The notes beneath the pieces are model-generated. The model was not told the DNA's origin, made no database searches, and saw only the letters and a list, made by a program, of their open reading frames with translations. The position numbers were made by a program, and so were the translations under genes. Source: Paracoccus alkanivorans (GTDB lineage Bacteria > Pseudomonadota > Alphaproteobacteria > Rhodobacterales > Rhodobacteraceae). Taken from it: DNA of 64,000 bases. The DNA lies in NCBI RefSeq assembly GCF_003697785.1, contig NZ_QOKZ01000005.1:270252-334251 (forward strand), in the 5' to 3' direction. Positions 27,960-36,937 of this stretch are shown here, one piece after another (the first letter of the stretch is position 1; each line of letters opens with the position of its first letter).

Positions 27960-28051
27960 CCGGCAATAAACCTCCCAGAGAGGCAGTTCGCTTGAAGGCT
28001 ACCAACAAACCCCTCCGTAACCCACAACGCCGCTCTACGGCGCGTAATGCC
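27960..28051. repeat. Right copy of ~90-bp repeat flanking the siderophore operon
   Basis: Partner of 21485-21573. It covers the last codons and 3' spacer of the minus-strand ORF at 28035-28298. The Rep-like gene that follows this spacer at the left copy is absent here; the siderophore operon lies instead. Confidence 0.65.
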
Positions 28052-28298
28052 GGCGAAAACGGATCGTGTGATCGCCTTCTGTGGTCGTCAGGTTTGCGAA
28101 CACCTCCAACCTGGCCGGCACGAAGCATAAGGTCTCGCCGCGATAGACGTGGATGATGGTTTCCGGGTGATGACCTTCGGCAAGCAACTGGCGGCAATAG
28201 TCAAGAAGCGACGGCTCGACCAGCAAATCAATCCTGATCGTCGGCTTCCCAACGGTGGTGGCGTTGATAATGGCGGGTATGGGTCTCGGGTGATTCAA
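28035..28298 (-). CDS. Small hypothetical protein, probably from a decayed phage-like element
   Basis: 87 residues from a TTG start with AAGGAG seven bases upstream. It is a compact alpha-beta protein (PTIRIDLLVEPSLLDYCRQL, HPETIIHVYRGETLCFVPA, DHTIRFRRHYAP) with no family I recognise. Its 3' end is repeated at 21550-21575, just ahead of the Rep-like gene, so it probably belongs to the same small replicating element in which this ORF precedes rep. It looks intact. Confidence 0.55.
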   Translation of the reverse strand: MNHPRPIPAIINATTVGKPTIRIDLLVEPSLLDYCRQLLAEGHHPETIIHVYRGETLCFVPARLEVFANLTTTEGDHTIRFRRHYAP

Positions 28299-28578
28299 TT
28301 ACGAACTCCTTGGCTGTGCAAGGGAAGGATTTCCGTGTTGCCATGTCCATTTAGCTTCCAACCTGAAGTGTGACGTATGGAATGCGGATTATTTGCCACT
28401 GCCGATGCGGTGCAGTATTGCGGCTACGGCAACACCAATATTCCAAGCGCAATGCCTCGGTCTGCGGCACTTTCGAAGGAATTCGGAAATGTCGCCAAGG
28501 TCCGTAATCAGGCGAATTTATGTTTCCTTTTTGTTCTTGTTCGCTATGATCCATGCATAAGCCGTCGTGGAGGTAGTC

Positions 28579-29424
28579 ATGGTGGATCAGTGGGAAAAGT
28601 TTGAGCGCTTTAAATCCCTTCATGCCCAGAGTCAGGCATTTGTGATTCCGAATCCCTGGGACGCCGGATCAGCACGCCTGTTGGCGAGTCTGGGATTTGA
28701 GGCTCTCGCCACGACGAGCGCCGGGTTTGCGTTCTCGAAGGGCAAGCTCGATTCCTCTGGCTGCCTTGAACGGCGTGAAATCCTGGATAATGCAGCCGAG
28801 ATTGTTGCTGCCACGGATCTACCGGTTTCGGCTGATCTGGAGGATGGCTTTGGTGCAGCGCCGGATATCTGTGCAGAAACAATCCGCCAGGCGTGCGAGG
28901 TCGGGCTGGTCGGCGGCTCAATCGAGGACGCGACGGGAGACCCCTTGAAACCCATCTATGATTTCTCCCACGCGGTTGAGCGCGTTCACGCTGCCGCCGA
29001 GGCAGCTGCTGGCTTGCCTTTTCTTTTGACGGCAAGGTCAGAAAACTTCCTCTGGGACAATCCTGATCTGGATGACACCATCAGGCGGCTTCGGGCGTTC
29101 TCTGATGCCGGGGCTCATGTCCTCTATGCACCGGGATTGCCCGATATCGATACGATCCGCACTGTCTGCACTGCCCTGGACAAGCCGGTGAACGTGGTCA
29201 TGGGTTTGCGCGGGCCAAATTATTCCGTTGCCGAACTGTCGGATGCCGGCGTGCGTAGGGTAAGTGTCGGCGGCTCCTTCGCACGCGCGGCTCTTGGCGC
29301 GCTGATGCGAGCGGCTGAAGAAGTGAGAAACGTCGGCACTTTTGGTTATGCTGCAGATGCGCTTCCGGCGAAGATCATCAAGAATCTGATGACTTGGAAA
29401 AGCGTGACCAACGTGAGTGAATAA
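28579..29424 (+). CDS. Isocitrate lyase/PEP mutase superfamily enzyme
   Basis: TIM-barrel enzyme of 281 residues. The start at 28579 has GGAGG six bases upstream. Landmarks: FVIPNPWDAGSARLLASLGF, ATTSAGFAFSKGK, PVSADLEDGFG (metal-binding acidic cluster), VGGSIEDATGD, LLTARSENFLWD, and VNVVMGLRGPNYSVAELSDA. The Cys-containing KKCGH loop of true isocitrate lyase is not visible, so the 2-methylisocitrate/PEP-mutase-like or oxaloacetate-type subgroup is more likely. The substrate is unknown. Confidence 0.88.
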   Translation: MVDQWEKFERFKSLHAQSQAFVIPNPWDAGSARLLASLGFEALATTSAGFAFSKGKLDSSGCLERREILDNAAEIVAATDLPVSADLEDGFGAAPDICAETIRQACEVGLVGGSIEDATGDPLKPIYDFSHAVERVHAAAEAAAGLPFLLTARSENFLWDNPDLDDTIRRLRAFSDAGAHVLYAPGLPDIDTIRTVCTALDKPVNVVMGLRGPNYSVAELSDAGVRRVSVGGSFARAALGALMRAAEEVRNVGTFGYAADALPAKIIKNLMTWKSVTNVSE

Positions 29425-29643
29425 ACCTGGTCCCGGTTGATACCGCCGATCAGAAACTCTGCCAAATTGCAGGCGGATGCACGGCTGCCCGCTTAGCATT
29501 CTGGGCAACGCCCACAGACTCGATTTCCGGGGCGCTGAGCGGGGGCAAGCTTTCGCCGGTGCATCAGACTTAACAATTGCTTACACGGGCTGTATGAGTC
29601 GCTGCGCGCATCCACGGGCATGCATACGCATCGCCGTGCGGCT

Positions 29644-30603
29644 TCAGCAATAACGTTCCACGAAAGCCATCTGTTGATCGCTATACCGGTCGCCATGGGC
29701 AAACCCGGCAGGAAGGATACGCTCGATCTCCGCGATATCCGTAGCGTCAAGATCCGCAACTTGCCAATCCCGCAGATGGTCCGCCGTCCGTGTGCCGGGG
29801 ATCGGGATGATGTGTTCTCCCTGCGCCAGAACCCATGCCAGCGCCGCGCCCGGAACCGTCCAGCCCCGCTCGGCGCAAAGATCGCGGAAAGGCGCAATGA
29901 CGGCGAGGTTCGCGGAGAAGTTCGGCTCGATGAAACGCGGGTTGGTATCCCGAAAGTCGATACCTTCGCGGAAATCCCGTTTCAGCGGCTCGCGCCCGAA
30001 CATTCCCCGTGCCAGGGGAGAAAAGGCGACGAAGGCGGCGCCGAGCTCACGACATGTCTGGATCAGGCCAAGCTGAGGTAACCGCGTCCAGAGGGAAAAC
30101 TCGCTCTGAACCGCGGTTACCGGATACTCGGCATGGGCGCGGCGCAAGGTCGATGGCGCGACCTCGGACAGACCATAGCCGCCGATCTTTCCCTCCTGCA
30201 CCAGCTTCGACATCGTTCCGGCCAGATCCTCGATCGGGATCTCGGGTTGGCGGCGGTGGATGTAATAAAGCTCGACATGTTCGCGCTTGAGCCTGCGAAG
30301 CGATTCTTCAAGGCATTGGCGGATATAGGGCTCGTCATTGCGCACCGCGCGTGGCGGCCCATTGATGATGCCGCATTTCGTGGCGAGGTGCAGATCCCGG
30401 CGCCCCCATTTGCCGATGATCTGTTCCGACACGCCCAAGCCGTAGACATTTGCCGTGTCGAAATGACTGATGCCGGCGTCTGCCGCAGCATCAAGGCAGG
30501 ATAGCGAGATCGCCTCATCTGTCGCACCAAACATCCCGCCAAAGCTCATCGCGCCAAAGCCGATGGTGCCGACATTGCGGTTGCCGATCAGTCTTTGTTT
30601 CAT
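29644..30603 (-). CDS. Aldo/keto reductase
   Basis: NAD(P)H-dependent oxidoreductase of 319 residues. The catalytic tetrad is visible: Asp in FDTANVYG, Tyr in the same motif, Lys in HLATKCG and His in YYIHRRQP. The cofactor-binding C-terminal part has IIPIPGTRTADHL. The sequence IGFGAMSFGGMFG near the start and GISHFDTA are typical of the AKR11/YajO-like branch. It is convergent with the PEP-mutase-family gene. The substrate cannot be inferred. Confidence 0.92.
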   Translation of the reverse strand: MKQRLIGNRNVGTIGFGAMSFGGMFGATDEAISLSCLDAAADAGISHFDTANVYGLGVSEQIIGKWGRRDLHLATKCGIINGPPRAVRNDEPYIRQCLEESLRRLKREHVELYYIHRRQPEIPIEDLAGTMSKLVQEGKIGGYGLSEVAPSTLRRAHAEYPVTAVQSEFSLWTRLPQLGLIQTCRELGAAFVAFSPLARGMFGREPLKRDFREGIDFRDTNPRFIEPNFSANLAVIAPFRDLCAERGWTVPGAALAWVLAQGEHIIPIPGTRTADHLRDWQVADLDATDIAEIERILPAGFAHGDRYSDQQMAFVERYC

Positions 30604-31050
30604 TCATGCCTCTCATGCCGCGATGCGGCATCGAAGCGCGGCGTATCCAGGCAGTCAAGCGAAAGCAGCCAATTTGCCACCGGCCGGCCGGCTCTCTGTT
30701 GCCTGCCGAGACCGCAGCGCATTGCTGTCCAACACTCCCATACGACTACACGCAGGCACTTCGACAAACAGCAGCACCGCCTCGCAAACAGCCCGAATCT
30801 TGGTCATTTCCCCGAATCTGTCGCTTAGCACTTGGGCTATTCGTGTAATGCCGCGCTGCAAAGACGCGATTGGCTTCATTGGACTTGCGCAGTGACGGAC
30901 GGATGTAACGCTAATGTGTGCCGCAAGCCAGTATATCGGCACAAGGGTCAACAGGAACCGCGACGAGTTTGAACTGTAGGCTGCCTTGCCGATCCTGGCA
31001 GTAGGGCTGAGCAGGCGCGACAACCAGGCCAGAGCCGAAGGGAAGCAACG
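30604..31050. other. Stretch upstream of cynS without a gene
   Basis: About 450 bp. No open frame carries a domain, and no divergent LysR-type regulator (CynR) is present, which is unusual for a cyanase gene. Promoter elements could not be assigned with confidence. Confidence 0.45.
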
Positions 31051-31515
31051 ATGAACAAGATGATCATTAACGAACTGACCCGCGACGACCTGACAGCACT
31101 AATCCTGCGTGCCAAGAAGCATGCGGGATTGAGCTGGGCCGAGATTGCCGAGAGGATCGGCATGTCGCCGGTCTGGACCCATTCCGCCGCGACCGGCATG
31201 AATGCCTTTCCCGAGGACAAGGCCCGCGCCTTCGCCGAATTGCTGGGCCTGCCCGACAGCACCGTAGATCTGTTGGTCGAAAGCCCGCTCAAGCATTGGG
31301 ACCAGACGGTGCCGACCGATCCCTGCATCTATCGCCTTTACGAGATCGTCGGGGTCTATGGCCCCACGATCAAGGCGATGATCAACGAGGAATTCGGCAA
31401 TGGCATCATGTCGGCCATCGATTTCTCGATGCAGGTCGAGCGCGAGCCGAACGCAAAAGGCGACCGCGTCAAGGTCACCATGTCCGGCAAATATCTGGAA
31501 TACGCGAACTGGTAG
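31051..31515 (+). CDS. cynS: Cyanate hydratase (cyanase)
   Basis: 154 residues, the size of E. coli CynS. It converts cyanate and bicarbonate to carbamate, which breaks down to ammonia and CO2. An N-terminal DNA-binding-like helical domain (LRAKKHAGLSWAEIAERIGM) is followed by the catalytic domain. The three catalytic residues are intact: Arg95 (IYRLYEIVG), Glu98 and Ser121 (GNGIMSAIDFSM). AAGGGA precedes the ATG. It is followed 39 bp later by an FNT channel gene, whereas the usual partner cynT (carbonic anhydrase) is missing from the window. Confidence 0.96.
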   Translation: MNKMIINELTRDDLTALILRAKKHAGLSWAEIAERIGMSPVWTHSAATGMNAFPEDKARAFAELLGLPDSTVDLLVESPLKHWDQTVPTDPCIYRLYEIVGVYGPTIKAMINEEFGNGIMSAIDFSMQVEREPNAKGDRVKVTMSGKYLEYANW

Positions 31516-31554
31516 TGCCCGGCCTTTAGGGACGCCCAACAGGAAGGAAATACC

Positions 31555-32412
31555 ATGTCTTACGTCACCCCGCCCGATTTCGCCCGGAAGATGATCGATG
31601 CCGGCGAGTCCAAGGTCTTCATGTCCACTAGGGATACCTTGATCCGCGCCTATATGGCCGGCGCAATCCTTGCGCTCGCGGCGGCTTTCGCCGTGACGGT
31701 CACCGTCAATACCGGAGAGCCGCTGATCGGGGCGTTGCTGTTCCCGGTCGGGTTCTGCATGCTGTATCTGCTGGGCTTCGATTTGCTGACCGGCGTGTTC
31801 ACGCTGGTTCCGCTGGCGCTGCTGGACAAGCGCAGCGGGGTCACCATGAAGGGACTCTGGCGGAACTGGGGGCTGGTCTTCTGCGGCAACTTCGCGGGTG
31901 CCTTCACGGTCGCGGTCTTCATGGCGATCATCGTCACCTTCGGCTTTTCCGAGGCCCCGAACGCGGTCGGCGAGAAGATCGGCCATATCGGCGAGGGGCG
32001 CACGCTTGGCTATGCCGCCCATGGTGCTGCAGGTATGCTGACGCTGTTCGTGCGGGCGGTGATGTGCAACTGGATGGTTTCGACCGGCGTAGTCGCGGCA
32101 ATGATGTCAACCAGCGTCTCGGGCAAGATCATGGCCATGTGGATGCCGATCCTGGTGTTCTTTTACATGGGGTTCGAGCATTCCATAGTGAACATGTTCC
32201 TGTTTCCGGCGGGGATCCTGCTGGGCGGACAATTCACCTGGCTGGATTACCTGTTCTGGAACGAGATCCCGACAGTGCTGGGCAACCTGGTCGGCGGGCT
32301 GACCTTTGTCGGCGCGATGATCTACGCGACGCATTACAAGACCTCTTCCCCCCGGACTCGTGATGCCGGCCTGCACCATGATGACAATGCTGCTACGGTG
32401 CCTGCCGAATAA
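31555..32412 (+). CDS. Formate/nitrite transporter (FNT) family channel
   Basis: 285 residues with six hydrophobic helices. FNT features: MSYVTPPDFARKMIDAGESK (cytoplasmic start), AYMAGAILALAAAFAVTV, LLGFDLLTGVFTLVPLALLD, VRAVMCNWMVSTGV (the CNWxV pore signature) and FMGFEHSIVNMFL (here YMGFEHSIVNMF, with the central His). These channels pass small monovalent anions such as formate, nitrite or hydrosulfide. Its place behind cynS suggests a role in moving cyanate, nitrite or bicarbonate; that is inference. The RBS is AGGAAGG before the ATG. Confidence 0.92.
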   Translation: MSYVTPPDFARKMIDAGESKVFMSTRDTLIRAYMAGAILALAAAFAVTVTVNTGEPLIGALLFPVGFCMLYLLGFDLLTGVFTLVPLALLDKRSGVTMKGLWRNWGLVFCGNFAGAFTVAVFMAIIVTFGFSEAPNAVGEKIGHIGEGRTLGYAAHGAAGMLTLFVRAVMCNWMVSTGVVAAMMSTSVSGKIMAMWMPILVFFYMGFEHSIVNMFLFPAGILLGGQFTWLDYLFWNEIPTVLGNLVGGLTFVGAMIYATHYKTSSPRTRDAGLHHDDNAATVPAE

Positions 32413-32988
32413 ACGCATGTCAGGTTTCGCACGCTCGGCACTCGGTTCACTCCAAGGAAAACCCGCAAAGCTGGTATGATCGGGACGGGCATAGAGCCAT
32501 GAGGCGGGTCTGCCGGAGGCCCATTACAACTTGTCACCTCCGCTTTCTGGTTCGGTCGCCGTTCTGTGTAACTGCATATTTTTTCTGCATGACCCGTTCG
32601 GACTTGGCTTGGCAGCGCCCTGCTAGTTCTGGCCTTGGACGTAATATTAACGCGGTCATGGCGTAACAATTCGTCAAGCTGATCATGGAAAAGAATGGCA
32701 TCGGCGTAACAAAACCGCATGTTGGAGAACCGCCAGAAATCTCGCCCAGAAGAGGTGTAGTATTACCGGCAACATTCGGAAACGGATCCACAAATTACAA
32801 GGCACCTTGCCGCCCAAAAGGCCATCAAATGTCACGCAAAACTGACGAGAACCGCGCTCATGAAAATTTTCTCGCGGTCAGTGCCCGATAGCAGGACAGC
32901 GATCCTCCACCCCCCGACATTGACTGGTGCGCCAGCACCATGCCAATCTCTGAAAGTTCAGCTGCAATACCTGACGCGTCGAAGCCCC
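32413..32988. other. Stretch without a recognisable gene
   Basis: About 575 bp with only short frames that lack family motifs. No terminator-like hairpin with a T-run was seen after the FNT gene. Confidence 0.45.
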
Positions 32989-33303
32989 CTACCCTCCAAC
33001 GATCTCGCTGATCTGCACGATGGGCGCGATATCTGTATAGTTGGCGACGTCCGCGCGGATCTCCGCGCGATGGGGCCCTAACGCCTCCTGGAATATCTCC
33101 AGGGTCGGCGAGTAGACGTGGCAAGCCGCGACGAATTCCGGCGTGCTTCCAGGTTCGCCACCCGCAACACCCTTCTCGATCTCGTAGCGCAGGCAGGCAT
33201 CACCGAGCCGTTCCTGGATCATTGGCATGTGGCGGGTGCGGTAGTAGTCGTGATCGAACCTGGAGCCGCCATCGGCCGGATAGTAGACGCTCATCTTGAT
33301 CAT
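32989..33303 (-). CDS. EthD-domain protein
   Basis: 104 residues of the EthD/dimeric alpha-beta barrel family. The start at 33303 gives MIKMSVYYPADGGSRFDHDYY; AGGAG lies about 9 bases upstream. The conserved HMPMIQERLGDACLRYEI (pocket His-Met-Pro) and FVAACHVYSPTLEIFQEAL are typical of this family, members of which help degrade ethyl ethers or act as small monooxygenase-like proteins. Its role here is unknown and no ether-degradation genes adjoin it. Confidence 0.8.
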   Translation of the reverse strand: MIKMSVYYPADGGSRFDHDYYRTRHMPMIQERLGDACLRYEIEKGVAGGEPGSTPEFVAACHVYSPTLEIFQEALGPHRAEIRADVANYTDIAPIVQISEIVGG

Positions 33304-33664
33304 GGCCGGACTCCTGCCTGAACGCTCCAAAGAACCAGGAGAGGTCCGGAGAAATGGGAACGTTTCTTCATTCAAACCATCTGTTCTGCATATGCGTAGT
33401 GAAGGCGAAAATTTCTGTCGCTCGAGAACGCTAACCCTAACCTTCCACAAAGCAAACCTAGTGCCACGGCATATGCGAGAGGGGCGGCGAAATCCCGCAA
33501 CATGGGAACAATGACAGAACCAAGATCAATGAATCGTTTCTGCATTGGAACCGAATGACGCCTTCGACGGCACACCCCAACGAATACAGGCCAGTGGTTT
33601 GGACAGACCGGGCGCGACGATGTAACACTCCAACACACACGCCCAGATTTGGAGCGAGTTAGCA
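33304..33664. other. Stretch without a recognisable gene
   Basis: About 360 bp between divergent genes. Only small overlapping frames of no recognisable family. Confidence 0.45.
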
Positions 33665-34356
33665 GTGATATCCTTTGGCTCCGAGTTTTGGCTCATTAAT
33701 GGCCCCGTGGTAACCGGCGCAACGGGGTTCACGTTTCCAACGCGTATGGCTGTGGTTCGACTGCCGGGGGAAGGCGGATTATGGATTTGGTCTCCGGTAG
33801 CTTTGACCCAGGATGTTCGAGCCGCCGTCGATGCCCTTGGTCCCGTGCGCCATCTGATTGCCCCCAATAGCCTACACCACATGTTTCTCGCCGATTGGGC
33901 CGCTGCCTACCCTGATGCAAGGGTTCATGCCACAACCGGTCTGACACAGCAGATCGCAGGGACAGCGATACATTCGACCATGAACAATGAACCGGACCCG
34001 GCCTGGGCCGGGGTGATCGATCAGGTGGTCGTATCAGGAAACCGAATCACGACGGAAGTGGTGTTCTCCACCGGGCGTCGGCCACAGTGCTGGTGACGGA
34101 TCTCGTGCAGCAGATCCCGCGAGACTGGTATCGCGGCTGGAGGGCCGTAGTCGCCCGGCTCGACCTGATGACCGCCCCCATACCGTCTGTGCTCCGAAAA
34201 TTCCGTTTGGCAACCACGGACAGAGTCGCAGCGCGGGGTGTCATCGGGCGCGTTCTGGAATGGCCTGCCGAGCGCCTCGTGATGGCGCACGGCAAGCCAC
34301 TACAGTCAGGCGGAAAAAAGGCACTATCGCAGGCTTTCGAGTGGTTGATGCGGTAG
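33665..34356 (+). pseudogene. DUF4336-family protein, frameshifted
   Basis: Two frames together make a DUF4336 protein of about 230 residues. The first, from a GTG at 33665, gives FGSEFWLINGPVVTGA, FPTRMAVVRLPGEGGLWIWS, VRHLIAPNSLHHMFLADWA and a VVF end. The second, from about 34070, gives ATVLVTDLVQQIPRDWY and GVIGRVLEWPAERLVMAHG. A single missing T near 34068 (TTCTCCACC instead of TTCTTCCACC) would restore FFHRASATVLVTDL. DUF4336 proteins look like metallo-beta-lactamase-fold relatives; their function is unknown. Confidence 0.75.
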
Positions 34357-34401
34357 ACCATGCCATCATGTGTCATGGAAAAGTTAGCCTGTTTTCCCAG
34401 G

Positions 34402-34584
34402 CTATAGCCCGATGATCCGGAATCCCGCCAAGACCATGAGGATTCCAATCACAACGATTGGCCAGATGGACATCTGCACGCCCACCCCGATAGCCAGCCC
34501 ACCAAGCGCAAACAAGGCATAGCCAAACCCGGCCTCGATGAGAATGCGCATGCCTGCGGCAAGCCGTTTCAAGATAGCGGTCAC
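34402..34584 (-). CDS. Small two-helix membrane protein
   Basis: 60 residues from a GTG with GGGAGAG upstream. Two hydrophobic helices (about residues 17-36 and 40-58: FGYALFALGGLAIGVGV and IWPIVVIGILMVLAGFRII) follow a basic, amphipathic start (KRLAAGMRILIEAG). Probably an inner-membrane peptide. No family or partner recognised. Confidence 0.55.
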   Translation of the reverse strand: MTAILKRLAAGMRILIEAGFGYALFALGGLAIGVGVQMSIWPIVVIGILMVLAGFRIIGL

Positions 34585-34753
34585 GATCTCTCCCTTACCG
34601 GGCCGGGTTCAGTATCCTGCGGTCAATGCTGCCCTCTCGGGAATTGCCATGCAATCTTCTTGCGTTGATCGGCGCGATGCACCCAACCTTCGCAGTGTCG
34701 GTTCCGGGCGGCAATGTGCTATTCTCGGCTCACATTGTCGAGGAGAGACCGGA

Positions 34754-35380
34754 ATGTCCGAACAGGTGACGATCTGGACCTATGATTGGGTTCCCGAGGG
34801 ACCCCGGGGTTTCGTGCGCGACATGCGGCTGAGATGGGCGTGCGAGGAAGGCGGGCTTGCCTACTCCGTGCGAACAGTCCCCTTCAAGGACCGGGGGCCT
34901 GATCATTTGGCGCGTCAACCCTTTGGCCAGGTTCCATTCCTGAGCGATGGCGAAGTTGAAATATTCGAGAGCGGCGCGGGGCTGCTGCATCTCGCCCGGA
35001 AAAGCGAAAAACTCATGCCACGCGACCCTGTAGGAGAAGCTCAGACGTTGCAATGGGCGATCGCCGCGCTCAACTCGATCGAGATGGTTTCGGTCCCCTG
35101 GTGGTTTCTGGAAGTGACTGGCGCCGAAGAGAATAATCTGGCCGGCTGGCTGGAAAGCCGCCTCAACCACATGGAGAACGTCCTGAAGGAGCGGAAATGG
35201 TTGGCCGCCGACCGCTTTACTGTCGCAGACCTGTTGATGGCCGATGTTCTGCGGGTGGCAAGGGTTCGTTCGTTCGGGGATCGGCCGGCGACGGAGTCCT
35301 ATGTGGCGCGGATCACGGAACGCCCCGCGTTCAAGAAGGCTCATGCCGGCCAAATGGCGCATTTCGCAAAGGCCGATTGA
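34754..35380 (+). CDS. Glutathione S-transferase family protein
   Basis: 208 residues. An N-terminal thioredoxin-like domain covers residues 1-80: VTIWTYDWVPEGPRGFVRDM, PFKDRGPDHLARQPFGQVPFL (the cis-Pro motif) and the SGAGLLHLA glutathione-contact Ser. A helical C-terminal domain has FTVADLLMADVLR (the N-capping box with Asp). The catalytic Ser/Cys of the N-terminus is not obvious because the YDWVP motif replaces the usual one, so the activity may differ. GAGGAG precedes the ATG at 34754. Confidence 0.87.
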   Translation: MSEQVTIWTYDWVPEGPRGFVRDMRLRWACEEGGLAYSVRTVPFKDRGPDHLARQPFGQVPFLSDGEVEIFESGAGLLHLARKSEKLMPRDPVGEAQTLQWAIAALNSIEMVSVPWWFLEVTGAEENNLAGWLESRLNHMENVLKERKWLAADRFTVADLLMADVLRVARVRSFGDRPATESYVARITERPAFKKAHAGQMAHFAKAD

Positions 35381-35537
35381 GGTTACTCATCACGCACGAG
35401 AACTGAAGTGGCAGCATGCAAACGAATGCGGAAACGGACCAGCGTAGCGAAGACAGCCATTCTGAGACCTCTCTGTCCGTATCAGTGTCATCCAGGTTGG
35501 GCCCCAATCGCATATGGGCGTTGACCGATCGGAGCCC

Positions 35538-36086
35538 TCACCGAACCTTGGAGTAGACGATGCAATCCCGAGGTTGACCCGAGATATTCGGATGCTGAGC
35601 ATAACGGCGCAGGATGCCTTCGCGCGTCATTCCCGCTTTCTCCATGACGCGGGCAGATGCAAGGTTATCCACGTCGCAGAACGCTTCCGCCCTGAATACG
35701 TTGGGGTGCGATAAGGCATGGCCTACTAACCAGCGCATAACCTCCGAAGCGCACCCCTTACCCCAAGCTGAAGCTCGCAAGACATAACCATAGTTCACGC
35801 GATGTCCATTGAGCCGAGAATGGAACATGCCCATCAGATCACCGGGTTGTTGACGTTGGAATGCGACGACTGGAAATCCTTTATCCTGATCCCATTCGGA
35901 TACTGCGAGTTTAAGGAAGGCTGCCGTATCAACCACATTCGCGTGCGGCTTCCATCTGAGAAACCGGGTAACCGTCGCGTCAGTCGCGTAGCTATGGAAA
36001 ATTGTTTCCGCGTCATCCATTCTCACACGCCTGAGAATATAATGACGGGTCCCGAACTCATTGGGAAGGCGATAAGGTTCATTCAT
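35538..36086 (-). CDS. GNAT-family acetyltransferase, RimJ/RimL-like
   Basis: 182 residues. The RimJ/L plan is visible: HYILRRVRMDDAETIFHSYA at the start, VTRFLRWKPH, the acetyl-CoA-binding loop RASAWGKGCASEVMRWLVG, and AFCDVDNLASARVMEKAGMTREGILRR at the end (split across the motif B region). The substrate is unknown. It probably acetylates an amino group of a small molecule or protein N-terminus. Confidence 0.87.
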   Translation of the reverse strand: MNEPYRLPNEFGTRHYILRRVRMDDAETIFHSYATDATVTRFLRWKPHANVVDTAAFLKLAVSEWDQDKGFPVVAFQRQQPGDLMGMFHSRLNGHRVNYGYVLRASAWGKGCASEVMRWLVGHALSHPNVFRAEAFCDVDNLASARVMEKAGMTREGILRRYAQHPNISGQPRDCIVYSKVR

Positions 36087-36241
36087 ATGGATACCTTACC
36101 CGGTTGGCACAGCCCCACAACAGCCTGGATGTCCGCAACGCCCCGCATTGCCATCGGCCAAGCACGTGTTGCGTGGACAATATAGGAAACGAGCCCAAAG
36201 CCGCGGTTGCCTTGCACGGACGGCTAATTTAGCATGCTGTT

Positions 36242-36700
36242 ATGTTTCAACGCGCCAATATTCGCCCGGCACAGGATGCGGATGTTAATCAGATCAGTGA
36301 CCTGGTGCAGCGCACCATCCGTATAAGTAACGGAAGGGATTATTCTGCTGCAGTCATTGAGCGTGTGGCGAACAACTTTACGACTGGGATGGTTCACGAG
36401 TTCCTCCGGCAGAGGGCCGTTTTGGTAGCCCATGATGCTGAAAAAATCGTGGGCACGGCAGGTCTTCAGGGCGACGTGGTGCGAACAGTTTTCGTGCTTC
36501 CTGAAATGCAAGGGTTGGGCATCGGGCGCCAGCTCATGGACGCCATCGAAACCTTAGCAAATCGTGAAGGCGTGCCTATACTTCGTGTTCCCGCATCATT
36601 GACGGCCAGATCGTTTTACGCTCGCCTCGGATACGTTGAGATCAACGAAGTCCTCCACGGCGAAGAACGCACCATAGTCATGGAGAAGGTCCTCGGCTAG
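36242..36700 (+). CDS. GNAT-family acetyltransferase
   Basis: 152 residues. N-terminal IRPAQDADVNQISDLVQ, then the acetyl-CoA site VVRTVFVLPEMQGLGIGRQL (Q/R-x-x-G-x-G/A) and a C-terminal ASLTARSFYARLGYVEINEV. It is smaller than and unlike the GNAT at 35538, so the two are not recent copies. It stands next to the IS1182 element. The substrate is unknown. Confidence 0.87.
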   Translation: MFQRANIRPAQDADVNQISDLVQRTIRISNGRDYSAAVIERVANNFTTGMVHEFLRQRAVLVAHDAEKIVGTAGLQGDVVRTVFVLPEMQGLGIGRQLMDAIETLANREGVPILRVPASLTARSFYARLGYVEINEVLHGEERTIVMEKVLG

Positions 36701-36937
36701 CTTGCGGACAGCGTCTGCTGCGTTGCCGTCCAGGCAGATACGATGTTGCGAATGGAAAAAATGACAGGTTGGAGACCTTAGCGGTCTCCTCTGCCTTCTG
36801 GTTCTTCCTTGGTCGTGCAATCCATGTTACTCGAATGTCTCGTCGTCAGGCTTCGTTTCCCATTCACACTCTGAAGCTGCACCAATGTAGTGCCAACGTC
36901 GGTAGAAAAGCTAGCATCGATGGTGGAAAACTGGCCT

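Noticed and set aside
36596..36820. 74-codon minus-strand ORF
   Set aside because: Mostly antisense to the GNAT gene at 36242-36700.
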